Assembly: GCA_050331695.1 (NCBI GenBank) | Contig: JBHJGP010000031.1 | Location: forward strand, 4,911-68,910 | Direction of reading: 5' to 3' | DNA: 64,000 bases | Source: JBHJGP01 sp050331695 | GTDB taxonomy: Bacteria > Pseudomonadota > Alphaproteobacteria > Geminicoccales > Geminicoccaceae | Shown: positions 27,142 through 35,813 of the stretch, piece after piece | Numbering within the stretch: the first letter of the stretch is position 1 | Layout of the letters: the number at the start of each line of letters is the position of its first letter | Notes under the pieces: generated by a model | What the model was told of the DNA's origin: nothing | Seen by the model: only the letters and a program-made list of their open reading frames with translations | Databases searched by the model: none | Made by a program: the position numbers and the translations under genes

Positions 27142-28002
27142 ATGCACCTTCCTCATTTTCTCAAAACGACCGCGATCGTCTTCGCCGCATCCGGTCTCGC
27201 CTCCGGTCCAGGTCTTGCTCAGGAGGGCAGCCCGCTCGGCTATGAGACACACGGCTCCGGCACCGAAAAGGTCATAGTGCTGCACGACTGGCTAGGCTCG
27301 TCGGCGACCTGGGACCCGATCAAGCCTTATCTCGACACCGACGAATTTACCTATGTCTTCACCCATGTGCGCGGCTACGGCACATCGCAGGATCGCAAGG
27401 GAAATTATACGACCGGTGAAATCACGTCCGACGTTTTCGCGCTCGCCGACGCGCTCGGTTTCGACCGCTTCCACCTGATCGGTCATTCGATGACCGGCAT
27501 GGCTGGGTTCAATGCGATTTCGGCCGAGGGGAGCGATCGTATCCAGAGTTTCGTCGCTGTCACCCCAACCCCGCCGGGAGGCTATCCGGCGGACGAGCAG
27601 ACACGTCAGTTCTTTGCTGCGATACCCCACGATGAAAAGATGACGCAGGCTGCATTCGATGGGCTGACGAGCGGCCGTTACGGTCCGTCCTGGGCTGAAG
27701 TCAAGACCCGCCGAAATCTCGCCAGCTCCACCGAGGAGGCGATGCGCGGTTACGGGGCAATGGTTTACGAAGACCTCTCCGAACGGCTTGTCGACGCCGC
27801 GCCGCAGACGCCAACCCGTGTGATCGCCGGCGCCCACGATTTGCCGGATATGAAGCCTGACGCCTTACGAAAGACCACGGTGCCACTTGTACCAAACGCG
27901 GAGCTCGTCATCATCGAAGGCGCGGGCCATTACCCGATGGATGAAACCCCGATCCTCTTGGTCAAGTTGATCGAGGCCCATCTCAAAGCAAATACCGGCT
28001 GA
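27142..28002 (+). CDS. Secreted alpha/beta hydrolase
   Basis: A 286-residue protein with a signal peptide (residues 1-27, ending at GLAQ) and an alpha/beta-hydrolase fold. The nucleophile Ser is in the elbow IGHSMTG (about residue 119), an oxyanion-side VLHDWLGSS motif lies near residue 52, the acid is probably in RVIAGAHDLPD and the catalytic His in GAGHYPMDE. The real start is ATG 27142 with AAGGAG ten bases upstream; the frame extends far upstream (to 26611) but that is the shadow of the LysR gene. Substrate likely an ester or lactone. Confidence 0.92.
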   Translation: MHLPHFLKTTAIVFAASGLASGPGLAQEGSPLGYETHGSGTEKVIVLHDWLGSSATWDPIKPYLDTDEFTYVFTHVRGYGTSQDRKGNYTTGEITSDVFALADALGFDRFHLIGHSMTGMAGFNAISAEGSDRIQSFVAVTPTPPGGYPADEQTRQFFAAIPHDEKMTQAAFDGLTSGRYGPSWAEVKTRRNLASSTEEAMRGYGAMVYEDLSERLVDAAPQTPTRVIAGAHDLPDMKPDALRKTTVPLVPNAELVIIEGAGHYPMDETPILLVKLIEAHLKANTG

Positions 28003-28005
28003 TTG

Positions 28006-29310
28006 CTATTCGGCCGAAAAATCGCTTCTGCCGTTTAGCGAGAGCACGTGGCCGATAAGGTAGAGCGAGCCAAGGATCGCGATCCTAGCGTCCGCGCCCT
28101 GGCTCGCTTCGGCGAGGGCCGCCGGGATCGAAGGGCAGGGGGTGGCGTTGATGCCCAGCTCGCCGGCGCGTCCGGCCAAGGCCCGAGCGTCCATGCTACT
28201 GCGCTCGCCCGGGATCTCGACGGTGAAGGCCTGGTCGACCAGAGGCGCCAACGGCGCCAGGAAGCCGTGGGCATCCTTGACCTCGAGCATGCCGATGATG
28301 ATGCGCAGGTTTTTGGGCGGCAGGCCTTTGAAGAACGTGGCCAGGACCTCGCCGGCGGAAGGATTATGCCCGCCATCGAGCCACAGCTCATCCCCGTCCC
28401 GGACCAGATGACGGAGCGGACCGTCGCTCACCCGCTGAAGCCTGCCTGCCCATTCGACCGCCTGGAGGCCGGAGGCGATCGCGTCCTTATCCGGGGCCAA
28501 GGGTCCGAGATTGCGGGCGAGGGCCACGGCGGTGCCCGCATTGACGATCTGATGGCGGCCCGGCAGGGCAGGCATCGGCAAGCGCCACTGGGTGGTGTCG
28601 TCTCGAAACGCCATCGCGCCGTCGGTCGCGGTCATGGTCCAATCCCGCCCGCCCAGGGAAAGCCGGGCACCGCGGCGAAGCGCCATCTGTTGGATACAGG
28701 TGGCAACCCCGGGGCTCTGAACCGCGGAGACGACGGTCGTGCCCGGCTTGATGATACCGCATTTTTCACGGGCGATCTGAATGATGCTCTTGCCCAGGTA
28801 CCGCTCGTGATCATAGGCGATCGAGGTGAGGCCGACCGCAAGCGGATTGTCGATGACGTTGGTCCCGTCGAGCCTGCCGCCGAGACCGGTTTCGAGCAGA
28901 AGGATGTCGGCGGGGCGTTCCTTGAAGGCGAGAAACGCGGCAGCGGTGGTAATTTCCCAGAAGGTGATGGGCCGACCGTCATTGATCCGCTCGCAGGAGA
29001 GCAGGAGCTCGGCCAGAAACTCCTCATCGATCGGTTCACCATCGAACAGAATGCGCTCATGGAAGCGCACCAGATGCGGGGACACGTAGCGCTGGACGGA
29101 ACGGCCATCGGCGCGAAGCATCGCTTCGAGCATCGCCAGGGTCGAGCCCTTGCCGTTGGTCCCGGCGGCGTGCACCACCGGCGGCAATTGGCGCTCCGGG
29201 TGCCCCAACCGCTTCAAGAGAGCGGTGATGCGGCCAAGAGAAAGATCGATTGATTTGGGATGAAGGCCGAGCAGCCGGTTGAGGATCGGATCAGTCCGAG
29301 GGCTCAGCAT
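28006..29310 (-). CDS. folC: Bifunctional folylpolyglutamate/dihydrofolate synthase
   Basis: A 434-residue ligase of the Mur family. The P-loop is VVHAAGTNGKGSTLAML (about residue 48), LETGLGGRLDGTN and SIAYDHERYLG follow, and LWLDGGHNPSAGE is the C-terminal domain motif. It makes dihydrofolate from dihydropteroate and adds glutamates to folates. Its start overlaps the end of accD by 20 bases, which points to translational coupling. It ends 3 bases from the convergent hydrolase gene. Confidence 0.97.
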   Translation of the reverse strand: MLSPRTDPILNRLLGLHPKSIDLSLGRITALLKRLGHPERQLPPVVHAAGTNGKGSTLAMLEAMLRADGRSVQRYVSPHLVRFHERILFDGEPIDEEFLAELLLSCERINDGRPITFWEITTAAAFLAFKERPADILLLETGLGGRLDGTNVIDNPLAVGLTSIAYDHERYLGKSIIQIAREKCGIIKPGTTVVSAVQSPGVATCIQQMALRRGARLSLGGRDWTMTATDGAMAFRDDTTQWRLPMPALPGRHQIVNAGTAVALARNLGPLAPDKDAIASGLQAVEWAGRLQRVSDGPLRHLVRDGDELWLDGGHNPSAGEVLATFFKGLPPKNLRIIIGMLEVKDAHGFLAPLAPLVDQAFTVEIPGERSSMDARALAGRAGELGINATPCPSIPAALAEASQGADARIAILGSLYLIGHVLSLNGRSDFSAE

Positions 29311-30253
29311 CGTCGCCTTTCTCTTCCTTCACCACGCTTAAGGGTGGTGCCGCCGGTAGCGGCTCGGCCGAGGCACCGTTCGGCTTGATCGGCGCTGCCG
29401 ATCGCGGTGCCAGTAATCCTATCAAACGGGCGACGGTGCTCCGCAGATCGAACCGGTGGACGACCATATCGATCATGCCGTGATCCAAGAGGTATTCGGC
29501 CCTCTGGAACCCGTCGGGGAGTTTTTCACGGATCGTCTGCTCGATCACCCGGGTGCCGGCGAAGCCCACAACCGCGCCTGGCTCAGCGATCGCCACGTCG
29601 CCCAACATGGCGAACGACGCCGTCACGCCACCGGTGGTCGGATCGCTCAGGATGACGACGTAAGGCAGCTTCGCTTCCTTCACCAGCTGAACACCGATCG
29701 TGGTCCGCGCCATCTGCATCAAGGAAAGCGTTCCTTCCTGCATCCGGGCGCCGCCTGACGCGGTGACGACGATGAAAGCCGCCTGCTGAAGGACCGCCAG
29801 TTTTGCCGCGCGAACCAGCCCCTCGCCCACTGCGGTGCCCATGGAGCCGGCCATGAAGGCGAAATCGACGACGGCGATCACCGCATGGCGCCCGTCGATC
29901 AGACCGTGGGCCGCCTGAACGGCGTCGGCGCTGGCGGTCCGGGCCTGAGCCTCCCGGTGGCGGTCAGTGTACTTCTTCCTGTCCCGGAATTTCAGCGGAT
30001 CTAGCGTCCCGGTAGGCAATTCAATCGTCTGCCAGCTTTCGGGATCGAACAGCTGCTCGAATCGGAACAGAGGTGAGACCCGCATGTGGTGGCCGCAGAG
30101 AGGGCAGACATGCTGGTTGGATTCCAGATCCCGGTGAAAGATCATCCGCTCACAGGCGGAGCACTGGGTCCAGAGATCTTCCGGAACATCCGCCCGGTCC
30201 CGGGCTACAAGGGCGCGGATGCGAGGGCGGACATAGTTGGTAAGCCAGTTCAA
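29291..30253 (-). CDS. accD: Acetyl-CoA carboxylase carboxyltransferase subunit beta
   Basis: A 320-residue subunit. The N-terminal zinc ribbon has four Cys (QCSACERMIF and HVCPLCGHHM, about residues 32-57); the crotonase-like core includes SGGARMQEGTLSLMQMART and YVVILSDPTTGGV. With AccA it transfers carboxyl from biotin to acetyl-CoA for fatty acid synthesis. The C-terminal 40 residues are Ala/Pro-rich and acidic. It follows trpA after 5 bases, the standard alphaproteobacterial order. Confidence 0.98.
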   Translation of the reverse strand: MNWLTNYVRPRIRALVARDRADVPEDLWTQCSACERMIFHRDLESNQHVCPLCGHHMRVSPLFRFEQLFDPESWQTIELPTGTLDPLKFRDRKKYTDRHREAQARTASADAVQAAHGLIDGRHAVIAVVDFAFMAGSMGTAVGEGLVRAAKLAVLQQAAFIVVTASGGARMQEGTLSLMQMARTTIGVQLVKEAKLPYVVILSDPTTGGVTASFAMLGDVAIAEPGAVVGFAGTRVIEQTIREKLPDGFQRAEYLLDHGMIDMVVHRFDLRSTVARLIGLLAPRSAAPIKPNGASAEPLPAAPPLSVVKEEKGDDAEPSD

Positions 30254-30258
30254 GAGCG

Positions 30259-31086
30259 CTATCCCCGGGCGCCGTGGACGGCGGCGGCGAACTCGGCCAC
30301 GGCCTCGATCACGCTTCCCACCAGTTCCGGCCTGGCGGCGCTGTCTCCATCCAACTGCTTTGCGATTCTGTCGACGAGCGCCGAGCCGACAACGGCGCCA
30401 TCGGCAATCCGCGCGATCTCGGCAGCCTGCGCCGGTTCGCGGATACCGAAACCGACCGCCACCGGTAGATCGGTGTGCGCCTTGATCCGGGCGACGGCCT
30501 GGCCGACCTGGTCGACGACCGGCGCCTTGGACCCGGTTGTTCCGGCGACGGAGACGTAGTAGACGAAGCCGCTCGTATTGCGCAGCACCATTGGCAGGCG
30601 ACCATTATCGGTGGTCGGCGTCGCCAGGCGAATGAAGTTGAGCCCCCGCTCGAGCGCCGGCAGACAGAGCTCCCGGTCTTCCTCGGGCGGCAGATCGACG
30701 ATGATCAAACCGTCGACGCCGGTATTCTGAGCATCCTCCAGAAAACGGTCGCGGCCGTAGGCCAGGATCGGATTGAGATAGCCCATGAGCACGATCGGCG
30801 TCTCATCGTCGACCTTGCGAAAACGCCGAACCAGATCGATCGTGCGCGTAAGCGTCATGCCTTTACCGAGCGCCCGCAGACTTGCCGCCTGGATCGCTGG
30901 GCCATCCGCCATCGGATCGGTGAACGGCATGCCGAGTTCGATGATATCGGCACCGGCCGCCGGCAGCTGGCGTAAGATCTCGAATGAGGTTTCCGGCTCC
31001 GGGTCGCCGGCGGTGAGGAATGTGACGAGCGCGCTTCGGCCCTCCGCCGCGAGGCCCGCGAAGCGCCGGTCGATGCGTGTGCTCAA
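30259..31086 (-). CDS. trpA: Tryptophan synthase alpha subunit
   Basis: A 275-residue TIM barrel. The catalytic Glu is in IIELGMPFTDPMADGPAIQ (about residue 49), with Asp from the same motif; VSVAGTTGSK is the loop 6 region and AVGFGI and GAVVGSALVD the phosphate site. It releases indole from indole-glycerol phosphate and passes it to TrpB. Its start overlaps the trpB stop by 4 bases (ATGA). Confidence 0.98.
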   Translation of the reverse strand: MSTRIDRRFAGLAAEGRSALVTFLTAGDPEPETSFEILRQLPAAGADIIELGMPFTDPMADGPAIQAASLRALGKGMTLTRTIDLVRRFRKVDDETPIVLMGYLNPILAYGRDRFLEDAQNTGVDGLIIVDLPPEEDRELCLPALERGLNFIRLATPTTDNGRLPMVLRNTSGFVYYVSVAGTTGSKAPVVDQVGQAVARIKAHTDLPVAVGFGIREPAQAAEIARIADGAVVGSALVDRIAKQLDGDSAARPELVGSVIEAVAEFAAAVHGARG

Positions 31087-32294
31087 AGTCGGATACCCTG
31101 GGCTTGCGCGACCGTGAAAATGTCTTTGTCACCCCGGCCACACAGGTTCATCACCAGGATATCGTCGCCGGTCATCTGAGGCGCGCGTTTCGTCACCGCG
31201 GCAAGCGCATGGGCCGGCTCGAGGGCTGGAATGATCCCCTCTAATTTCGAGCACAAGGAGAAAGCTTCCAGCGCCTCATCGTCCGTGACCACGGCGATGT
31301 CCAGCCGGCCCTGATCCTTGAGCCAGGCATGTTCCGGGCCGACGCCCGGATAGTCGAGGCCGGCGGAAATCGAGTGCGGCTCAATCACCTGGCCATCCTC
31401 GTCCTGCAGCAGATAGGATTTGCTGCCGTGGAGCACGCCGGGCGATCCCGCCGCCATGGCCGCCGCGTGCTCGCCCGTATCGACACCATGGCCGCCCGCC
31501 TCGACACCAAGGAGCGCGACATCGGGATCGTCCAGAAAGGGATGGAACAGACCCATGGCATTGGAGCCGCCGCCGATGGCCGCGACCAGGAGGTCGGGCA
31601 GCCGGCCTTCCTTCTCCATCACCTGTTCGCGCACTTCCTCGCCGATGATCGCCTGAAAATCACGGACCATCGCGGGATAGGGATGGGGGCCGGCGACCGT
31701 GCCGATCAGATAAAACGTGTCGCCGACATTGGAGACCCAATCCCGAAGCGCCTCGTTCATGGCGTCTTTGAGTGTGCGTGATCCAGAGGCAACCGGCCGG
31801 ACCTCGGCGCCCAGGAGTTTCATCCGGAACACGTTCGGCTGCTGGCGTTCAATGTCGCGCTCGCCCATGTAGACGATGCATTCGAGGCCGAAGCGGGCGG
31901 CCACGGTGGCGGTCGCGACCCCATGCTGGCCGGCGCCGGTCTCGGCAATGATCCGTTTCTTGCCCATCCGCCGGGCAAGCAGGATCTGGCCGATGCAATT
32001 GTTGATCTTATGCGCACCGGTGTGGTTCAGCTCGTCCCGCTTGATGTAGATTTTCGCGCCACCGAGGTGGTCGGTCAGCCGCTCGGCCAGGTAGAGTGGA
32101 CTCGGCCGGCCGACATAGTCCTTAAACCAGCCGGCCATCTCGGCGGCGAAGCTCGGATCCTGCTTGGCCTCGCCGTAGGCCCGATCAAGCTCAAGGATCA
32201 GCGGCATCAGCGTTTCGGCGACATAGCGGCCGCCAAAGATCCCGAAATGGCCGTTCTCGTCGGGGCCTTGGCGAAGGCTGTTAGGAGCGTTCAT
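31083..32294 (-). CDS. trpB: Tryptophan synthase beta subunit
   Basis: A 403-residue PLP enzyme. The PLP Lys is in HTGAHKINNC (about residue 94), and the phosphate loop GGGSNAMGLFHPF follows. It condenses indole with serine to make tryptophan, in complex with TrpA. The junctions with trpF (4-base overlap) and trpA are coupled. Confidence 0.98.
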   Translation of the reverse strand: MNAPNSLRQGPDENGHFGIFGGRYVAETLMPLILELDRAYGEAKQDPSFAAEMAGWFKDYVGRPSPLYLAERLTDHLGGAKIYIKRDELNHTGAHKINNCIGQILLARRMGKKRIIAETGAGQHGVATATVAARFGLECIVYMGERDIERQQPNVFRMKLLGAEVRPVASGSRTLKDAMNEALRDWVSNVGDTFYLIGTVAGPHPYPAMVRDFQAIIGEEVREQVMEKEGRLPDLLVAAIGGGSNAMGLFHPFLDDPDVALLGVEAGGHGVDTGEHAAAMAAGSPGVLHGSKSYLLQDEDGQVIEPHSISAGLDYPGVGPEHAWLKDQGRLDIAVVTDDEALEAFSLCSKLEGIIPALEPAHALAAVTKRAPQMTGDDILVMNLCGRGDKDIFTVAQAQGIRL

Positions 32295-32974
32295 TCGGTC
32301 GCTTGGGCCTCCTCGGCGCCCGCAAACTTAGGGATATGGGCCTGTTTGGCAGCGGCGATGAACCGGTGCAGAAGCACCGGATCCTTGATCCCCGGCTGCC
32401 GCTCCACGCCCGAGGCAGCATCCACTAGCGGCGCACGGGTGAAACGGACGGCCTCGTCAACATTATCGGGCGTCAAGCCGCCGGCAAGACCCCAGCCCGG
32501 TTTGGTGCGCCAATCACCCAGAAGCGTCCAGTCGAAGGCGACGCCATGGCCGCCCGGTCGGCTGGCACCCTCAGGCGCCTTGGTGTCGAACAGGATTCGT
32601 TCGACCAGGCCCCCATAGGCCTGCGCCTGGATCACCTCGTCCCCGGTTCGCACGCTGAGCGCCTTCCAAATACGCTCAAAGCCCCGTTTTGCAAGCTCGG
32701 CCAAACGGGCCGGTGTCTCCCGTCCGTGACATTGAATGATGTCGGCAAAGGGAGCGATCCGGTCCAGGGCTTCGTCATCGACATCGACGGTCACGGCAAC
32801 GCAAGGCACACGGCCAGCCACGGCTTTGTGGATATCGGCTGCCAGCTTCTGGCTGACATATCGGGGAGAGCGCTCGAAGAAGATCATGCCAAGGTAATCG
32901 GCACCCGCCGCCACCGCGTCGTCCGCGTCGGCAGCCCTCGCCACGCCGCAGATCTTGACCAGCGGCGGACTCAA
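32291..32974 (-). CDS. trpF: Phosphoribosylanthranilate isomerase
   Basis: A 227-residue TIM barrel. The catalytic Cys is in VKICGVARAADADDAV (residue 9), QCHGRETPARL, LFDTKAPEGASRPGGHG and LAGGLTPDNV follow, with the general acid Asp in the LFDTKAP motif. It carries out the third step from anthranilate. Its start overlaps the pyrF stop by 4 bases. Confidence 0.97.
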   Translation of the reverse strand: MSPPLVKICGVARAADADDAVAAGADYLGMIFFERSPRYVSQKLAADIHKAVAGRVPCVAVTVDVDDEALDRIAPFADIIQCHGRETPARLAELAKRGFERIWKALSVRTGDEVIQAQAYGGLVERILFDTKAPEGASRPGGHGVAFDWTLLGDWRTKPGWGLAGGLTPDNVDEAVRFTRAPLVDAASGVERQPGIKDPVLLHRFIAAAKQAHIPKFAGAEEAQATE

Positions 32975-33684
32975 GCGGCCTCCAATTGTCGGCGCAGGGA
33001 TGCCGCCGCCCGGCCTGGGTCCGCCTCGGCGCTGATCGGCCGGCCGACAACCAGTATATCGGCGCCGGCCGCCTGGGCATCGCTTGGGCTCATGATCCGT
33101 TTCTGGTCTCCCGCGGATGCGCCGGCGGGGCGAATGCCGGGTACGACCAGACGGACGTCCGGGCCGGCGAGCCGGCGAAGGCGGGCGACCTCAAGGGGCG
33201 AGCAGACCAGGCCGCCGGCTCCCGCGCTCATTGCCAGTCCCGCCAAGCGATCGACCTGTCGTTCGGGCGCGTCGGTCACGCCGATGTAAGCCAAATCATC
33301 CCGGCCAAGACTGGTGAGTACGGTCACGGCGAGAATGATGGGCGCCTGGGGCAAGCTCTTGGCAGCGCTCACAGCGGCTTCGATCATGGCGGACCCGCCG
33401 GACGCGTGGACGGTGACATAGGCTAGATCGAGGCCCCGCAGCGAGGCGACCGCCGAGCCCACGGTGTTCGGGATATCGTGGAGTTTGAGGTCCAAGAACA
33501 AAGGCAGGCCGAGAGAGGCCAGGCGCTCAACGCCGGCCCGCCCCTGGGCCAGGAAGAATTCGAGACCGAGCTTCAGACCGTCGACATCCTGGGCAACCGT
33601 CTGGGCGAGTGCGAGGGCCTTATCGATCTCAGCTCGATCGATGGCGCAATAGAGCTGGGCCCTGGCGGCCGGTTGTAAGCTCAT
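32971..33684 (-). CDS. pyrF: Orotidine 5'-phosphate decarboxylase
   Basis: A 237-residue TIM barrel, first gene of the pyrF-trpF-trpB-trpA-accD-folC run. The catalytic LFLDLKLHDIPNTV motif is clear, as are KLGLEFFLAQG before it and VVPGIRPAG and VVGRPI at the phosphate end. It makes UMP. The start is ATG 33684 (MSLQPAARAQLYCAID); the open frame runs to 33837 but overlaps the sarcosine-oxidase-like gene and is not conserved. Confidence 0.97.
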   Translation of the reverse strand: MSLQPAARAQLYCAIDRAEIDKALALAQTVAQDVDGLKLGLEFFLAQGRAGVERLASLGLPLFLDLKLHDIPNTVGSAVASLRGLDLAYVTVHASGGSAMIEAAVSAAKSLPQAPIILAVTVLTSLGRDDLAYIGVTDAPERQVDRLAGLAMSAGAGGLVCSPLEVARLRRLAGPDVRLVVPGIRPAGASAGDQKRIMSPSDAQAAGADILVVGRPISAEADPGRAAASLRRQLEAA

Positions 33685-33781
33685 GAATTTGCTTTCATCC
33701 GTCTTTCGCGACCCAACCGGTCGAAGACGTTCTCGTCCTTGATTGCAGCCGCTTATAGCAGAGGCGGGGCGGTCATCAATG

Positions 33782-34936
33782 TCAGCTCGCCTCGGACCAG
33801 CGTTCCGGTTCCCCATCAGCCAGGTTGCGCCCTTCAAAAAGGACCTTCACGGATGAAAAATCCCGCTCGCCGGCGACGAGCATTGCCATCGCTTCGCCGA
33901 GCAAAGGCCCGAACTTGAAGCCATGACCGGAGAAGCCCGACAGGGCCAGATGCGTGCCCCATTGATCCAGTTGAAAGCGTTCGTCCGGCGCGACCGTATA
34001 GAAACAGCTTCGCCCGCCCGCAACGGCGTAACCGTCGACATCCGCCACCCGGGCCGCGAACAGCTCGAAAATCTGCTCGAGCTCACTCGGCACCGGCGTT
34101 CGGTTCCGGTCTGGATCGCCGGTCATGGTGAACCGATGGTCCCCCACCTTGAGTGGATGGCCGTCCACCGGCGGCACCGCATAGAAGCCATTGCTGCGCC
34201 AGGCAACGCCGTCCAGCAGGATCGGCATATCGGCCCACGCGGCCTGGCGGTCGGCGGGGACCGTCACATCGATGTCCAGCTGACGGGACGGCGTCAGCAC
34301 CGAGGCCAGTTCGGGAATCAAGCGCGGCGTCCAGGGGCCGGCCGCAGTCACGATCCACCCGGCTTCGAGCGTCTCTCCGGACCGCAGGCGGACGGTGCTC
34401 CGATCGGCGTCGACCTCGTCGACCGGACTGTTTGAGTGCAGGCCTATGCCTTTCTCAACGAGCCAGGCGTGCATGCCTTCCAAGATCCGGCGTGTCAGCA
34501 AAATGCCGCCGGTGGGCGTTGTCAGCCCCCATTCACCATCGCCAACGCGCAACAGCGGAAAGCGCGTCCGGAGCTCGTTGGCGTTTAGCCGCGCATGGGG
34601 GACCTCCATGACGGCCATGCTTTGTTCGGCGCCGGCAACCCACGGATCCTCACCGTCCGAGATGATGATCAGCCCGCGCTCAACGATCAGCCGTTCGCCC
34701 AAATCCAGCCACAGTTTCTCCCAGGCGGAAAAGGCGTCGCTGACCATGCGGGCATAGCCGTGCATCGGACCGTAGGGGTAACGGATGAGCCGCGTGGGTC
34801 CGATCGACGAGCCGTCGGCGTTGGGCAAGGCTGCCTGATCCAGGACCACGACGCGAAAACCACGTTTCGCCAGGGCCCAGGCGACCGATGTTCCCATGAT
34901 GCCTGCGCCGACGACGATGACATCGTGCGCGCTCAA
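33782..34936 (-). CDS. Sarcosine oxidase/N-methyltryptophan oxidase-like FAD oxidoreductase
   Basis: A 384-residue FAD enzyme of the DAO/MSOX family. The dinucleotide motif is VIVVGAGIMGTSVAWALAKRG (residues 5-24). Near the C-terminus CFYTVAPDERF holds the Cys that binds FAD covalently in monomeric sarcosine oxidase, and GFSGHGFKFGP is the last active-site loop. It oxidises secondary amino acids such as sarcosine. It is preceded by lapA by 60 bases on the same strand and followed by pyrF after about 97 bases. Confidence 0.92.
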   Translation of the reverse strand: MSAHDVIVVGAGIMGTSVAWALAKRGFRVVVLDQAALPNADGSSIGPTRLIRYPYGPMHGYARMVSDAFSAWEKLWLDLGERLIVERGLIIISDGEDPWVAGAEQSMAVMEVPHARLNANELRTRFPLLRVGDGEWGLTTPTGGILLTRRILEGMHAWLVEKGIGLHSNSPVDEVDADRSTVRLRSGETLEAGWIVTAAGPWTPRLIPELASVLTPSRQLDIDVTVPADRQAAWADMPILLDGVAWRSNGFYAVPPVDGHPLKVGDHRFTMTGDPDRNRTPVPSELEQIFELFAARVADVDGYAVAGGRSCFYTVAPDERFQLDQWGTHLALSGFSGHGFKFGPLLGEAMAMLVAGERDFSSVKVLFEGRNLADGEPERWSEAS

Positions 34937-34996
34937 GAGCCGGATCTCACCAACAACAACGGCGCACCGGCCCGAACGCCACGCCGTCGGCCCTCA

Positions 34997-35365
34997 TCAG
35001 CGCGACGGCAGGGCCAGCGAGGTCCCGGTCGGCGTCTGGATCGTGTCCTTCGGTTGCTGCGCCCGCGCGGCAGCCTCTTCCTCGCGCTGGATTTCCTGAA
35101 CCCTTTGTTGACGCTCGCGTGCTGCCTCTCGCCGCTGCAGCTTCCAGGCCTGGTAGCGGGCGCCACTCGCGCCCAACCAGGCGATCGCGGCTCCAATCAA
35201 GCTGCCGAGAAACATGGCCATCAAAGCGACGCCGTAGATCGGCAGCTCCATGGTCTCCAAGCCCGGCCAGAGGGTCACATCCACCGGCTGCCGATTGAGC
35301 ACGGCGAAAACGATCAGCACGACCGCGGCAACGGCAGCGATAATGAGCTTGAAAAGTGAGATCAT
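34997..35365 (-). CDS. lapA: LapA-domain inner-membrane protein
   Basis: A 122-residue protein with two N-terminal hydrophobic helices (about residues 6-24 and 45-65), then a charged coiled-coil tail of Arg/Glu/Gln and a short C-terminal end. In proteobacteria LapA (YciS/DUF1049) works with LapB in lipopolysaccharide assembly control. LapB is not in the window. Placement after ihfB (30 bases) is the common alphaproteobacterial order. Confidence 0.9.
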   Translation of the reverse strand: MISLFKLIIAAVAAVVLIVFAVLNRQPVDVTLWPGLETMELPIYGVALMAMFLGSLIGAAIAWLGASGARYQAWKLQRREAARERQQRVQEIQREEEAAARAQQPKDTIQTPTGTSLALPSR

Positions 35366-35395
35366 CGGCCGGGTGTCCTCTTTTGATATCCGGAT

Positions 35396-35722
35396 CTACT
35401 GGTTCAGCCGCAAGCGCAGCTCTTTGCCGGTCTTGAAATAGGGCACGCTCTTGTCCGGCACGTCGACCTCTTCGCCGGTCCGTGGATTGCGGCCGGTTCG
35501 TGCCGACCTTTTGCGTACCGAAAACGCGCCGAACCCTCTCAATTCGACCCGATCACCGCGGACCAGAGCCTGGGTGATCTCCTCGAACACGGTCGCAACG
35601 ATTTTCTCGACGTCCCGCAGGTAGAGATGCGGATTGGCGTCGGACAATCGCTTGATCAGATCGGATTTTGTCAAAAGCTGCCGCTCGAGTGCTGCCGTCG
35701 CTGTCGGTTTCGGTCGTGCCAT
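35396..35722 (-). CDS. ihfB: Integration host factor beta subunit
   Basis: A 108-residue HU/IHF-type DNA-bending protein. It shows LTKSDLIKRLSDANPHLYLRD, VELRGFGAFSVRKRSAR, and the DNA-arm motif GRNPRTGEEV. ATG 35722 gives a 16-residue N-terminal extension; the canonical start would be TTG 35674 (MTKSDLIKRL). Neither has a strong ribosome binding site. It lies between rpsA and lapA, as in most alphaproteobacteria. Confidence 0.95.
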   Translation of the reverse strand: MARPKPTATAALERQLLTKSDLIKRLSDANPHLYLRDVEKIVATVFEEITQALVRGDRVELRGFGAFSVRKRSARTGRNPRTGEEVDVPDKSVPYFKTGKELRLRLNQ

Positions 35723-35813
35723 GGAAGGTTTGAACGGTCAAGCGAGCTTGGAACGCCGGCTTCGGCGGCCCAAGCCCAAGGCTCAGCCACCGAATGCCGG
35801 CGTCGCTGCAATC

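Noticed and set aside
28048..29253. Long open frame of 401 codons on the plus strand
   Set aside because: It lies wholly opposite folC, whose motifs are clear; GC-rich genes often leave such shadow frames.
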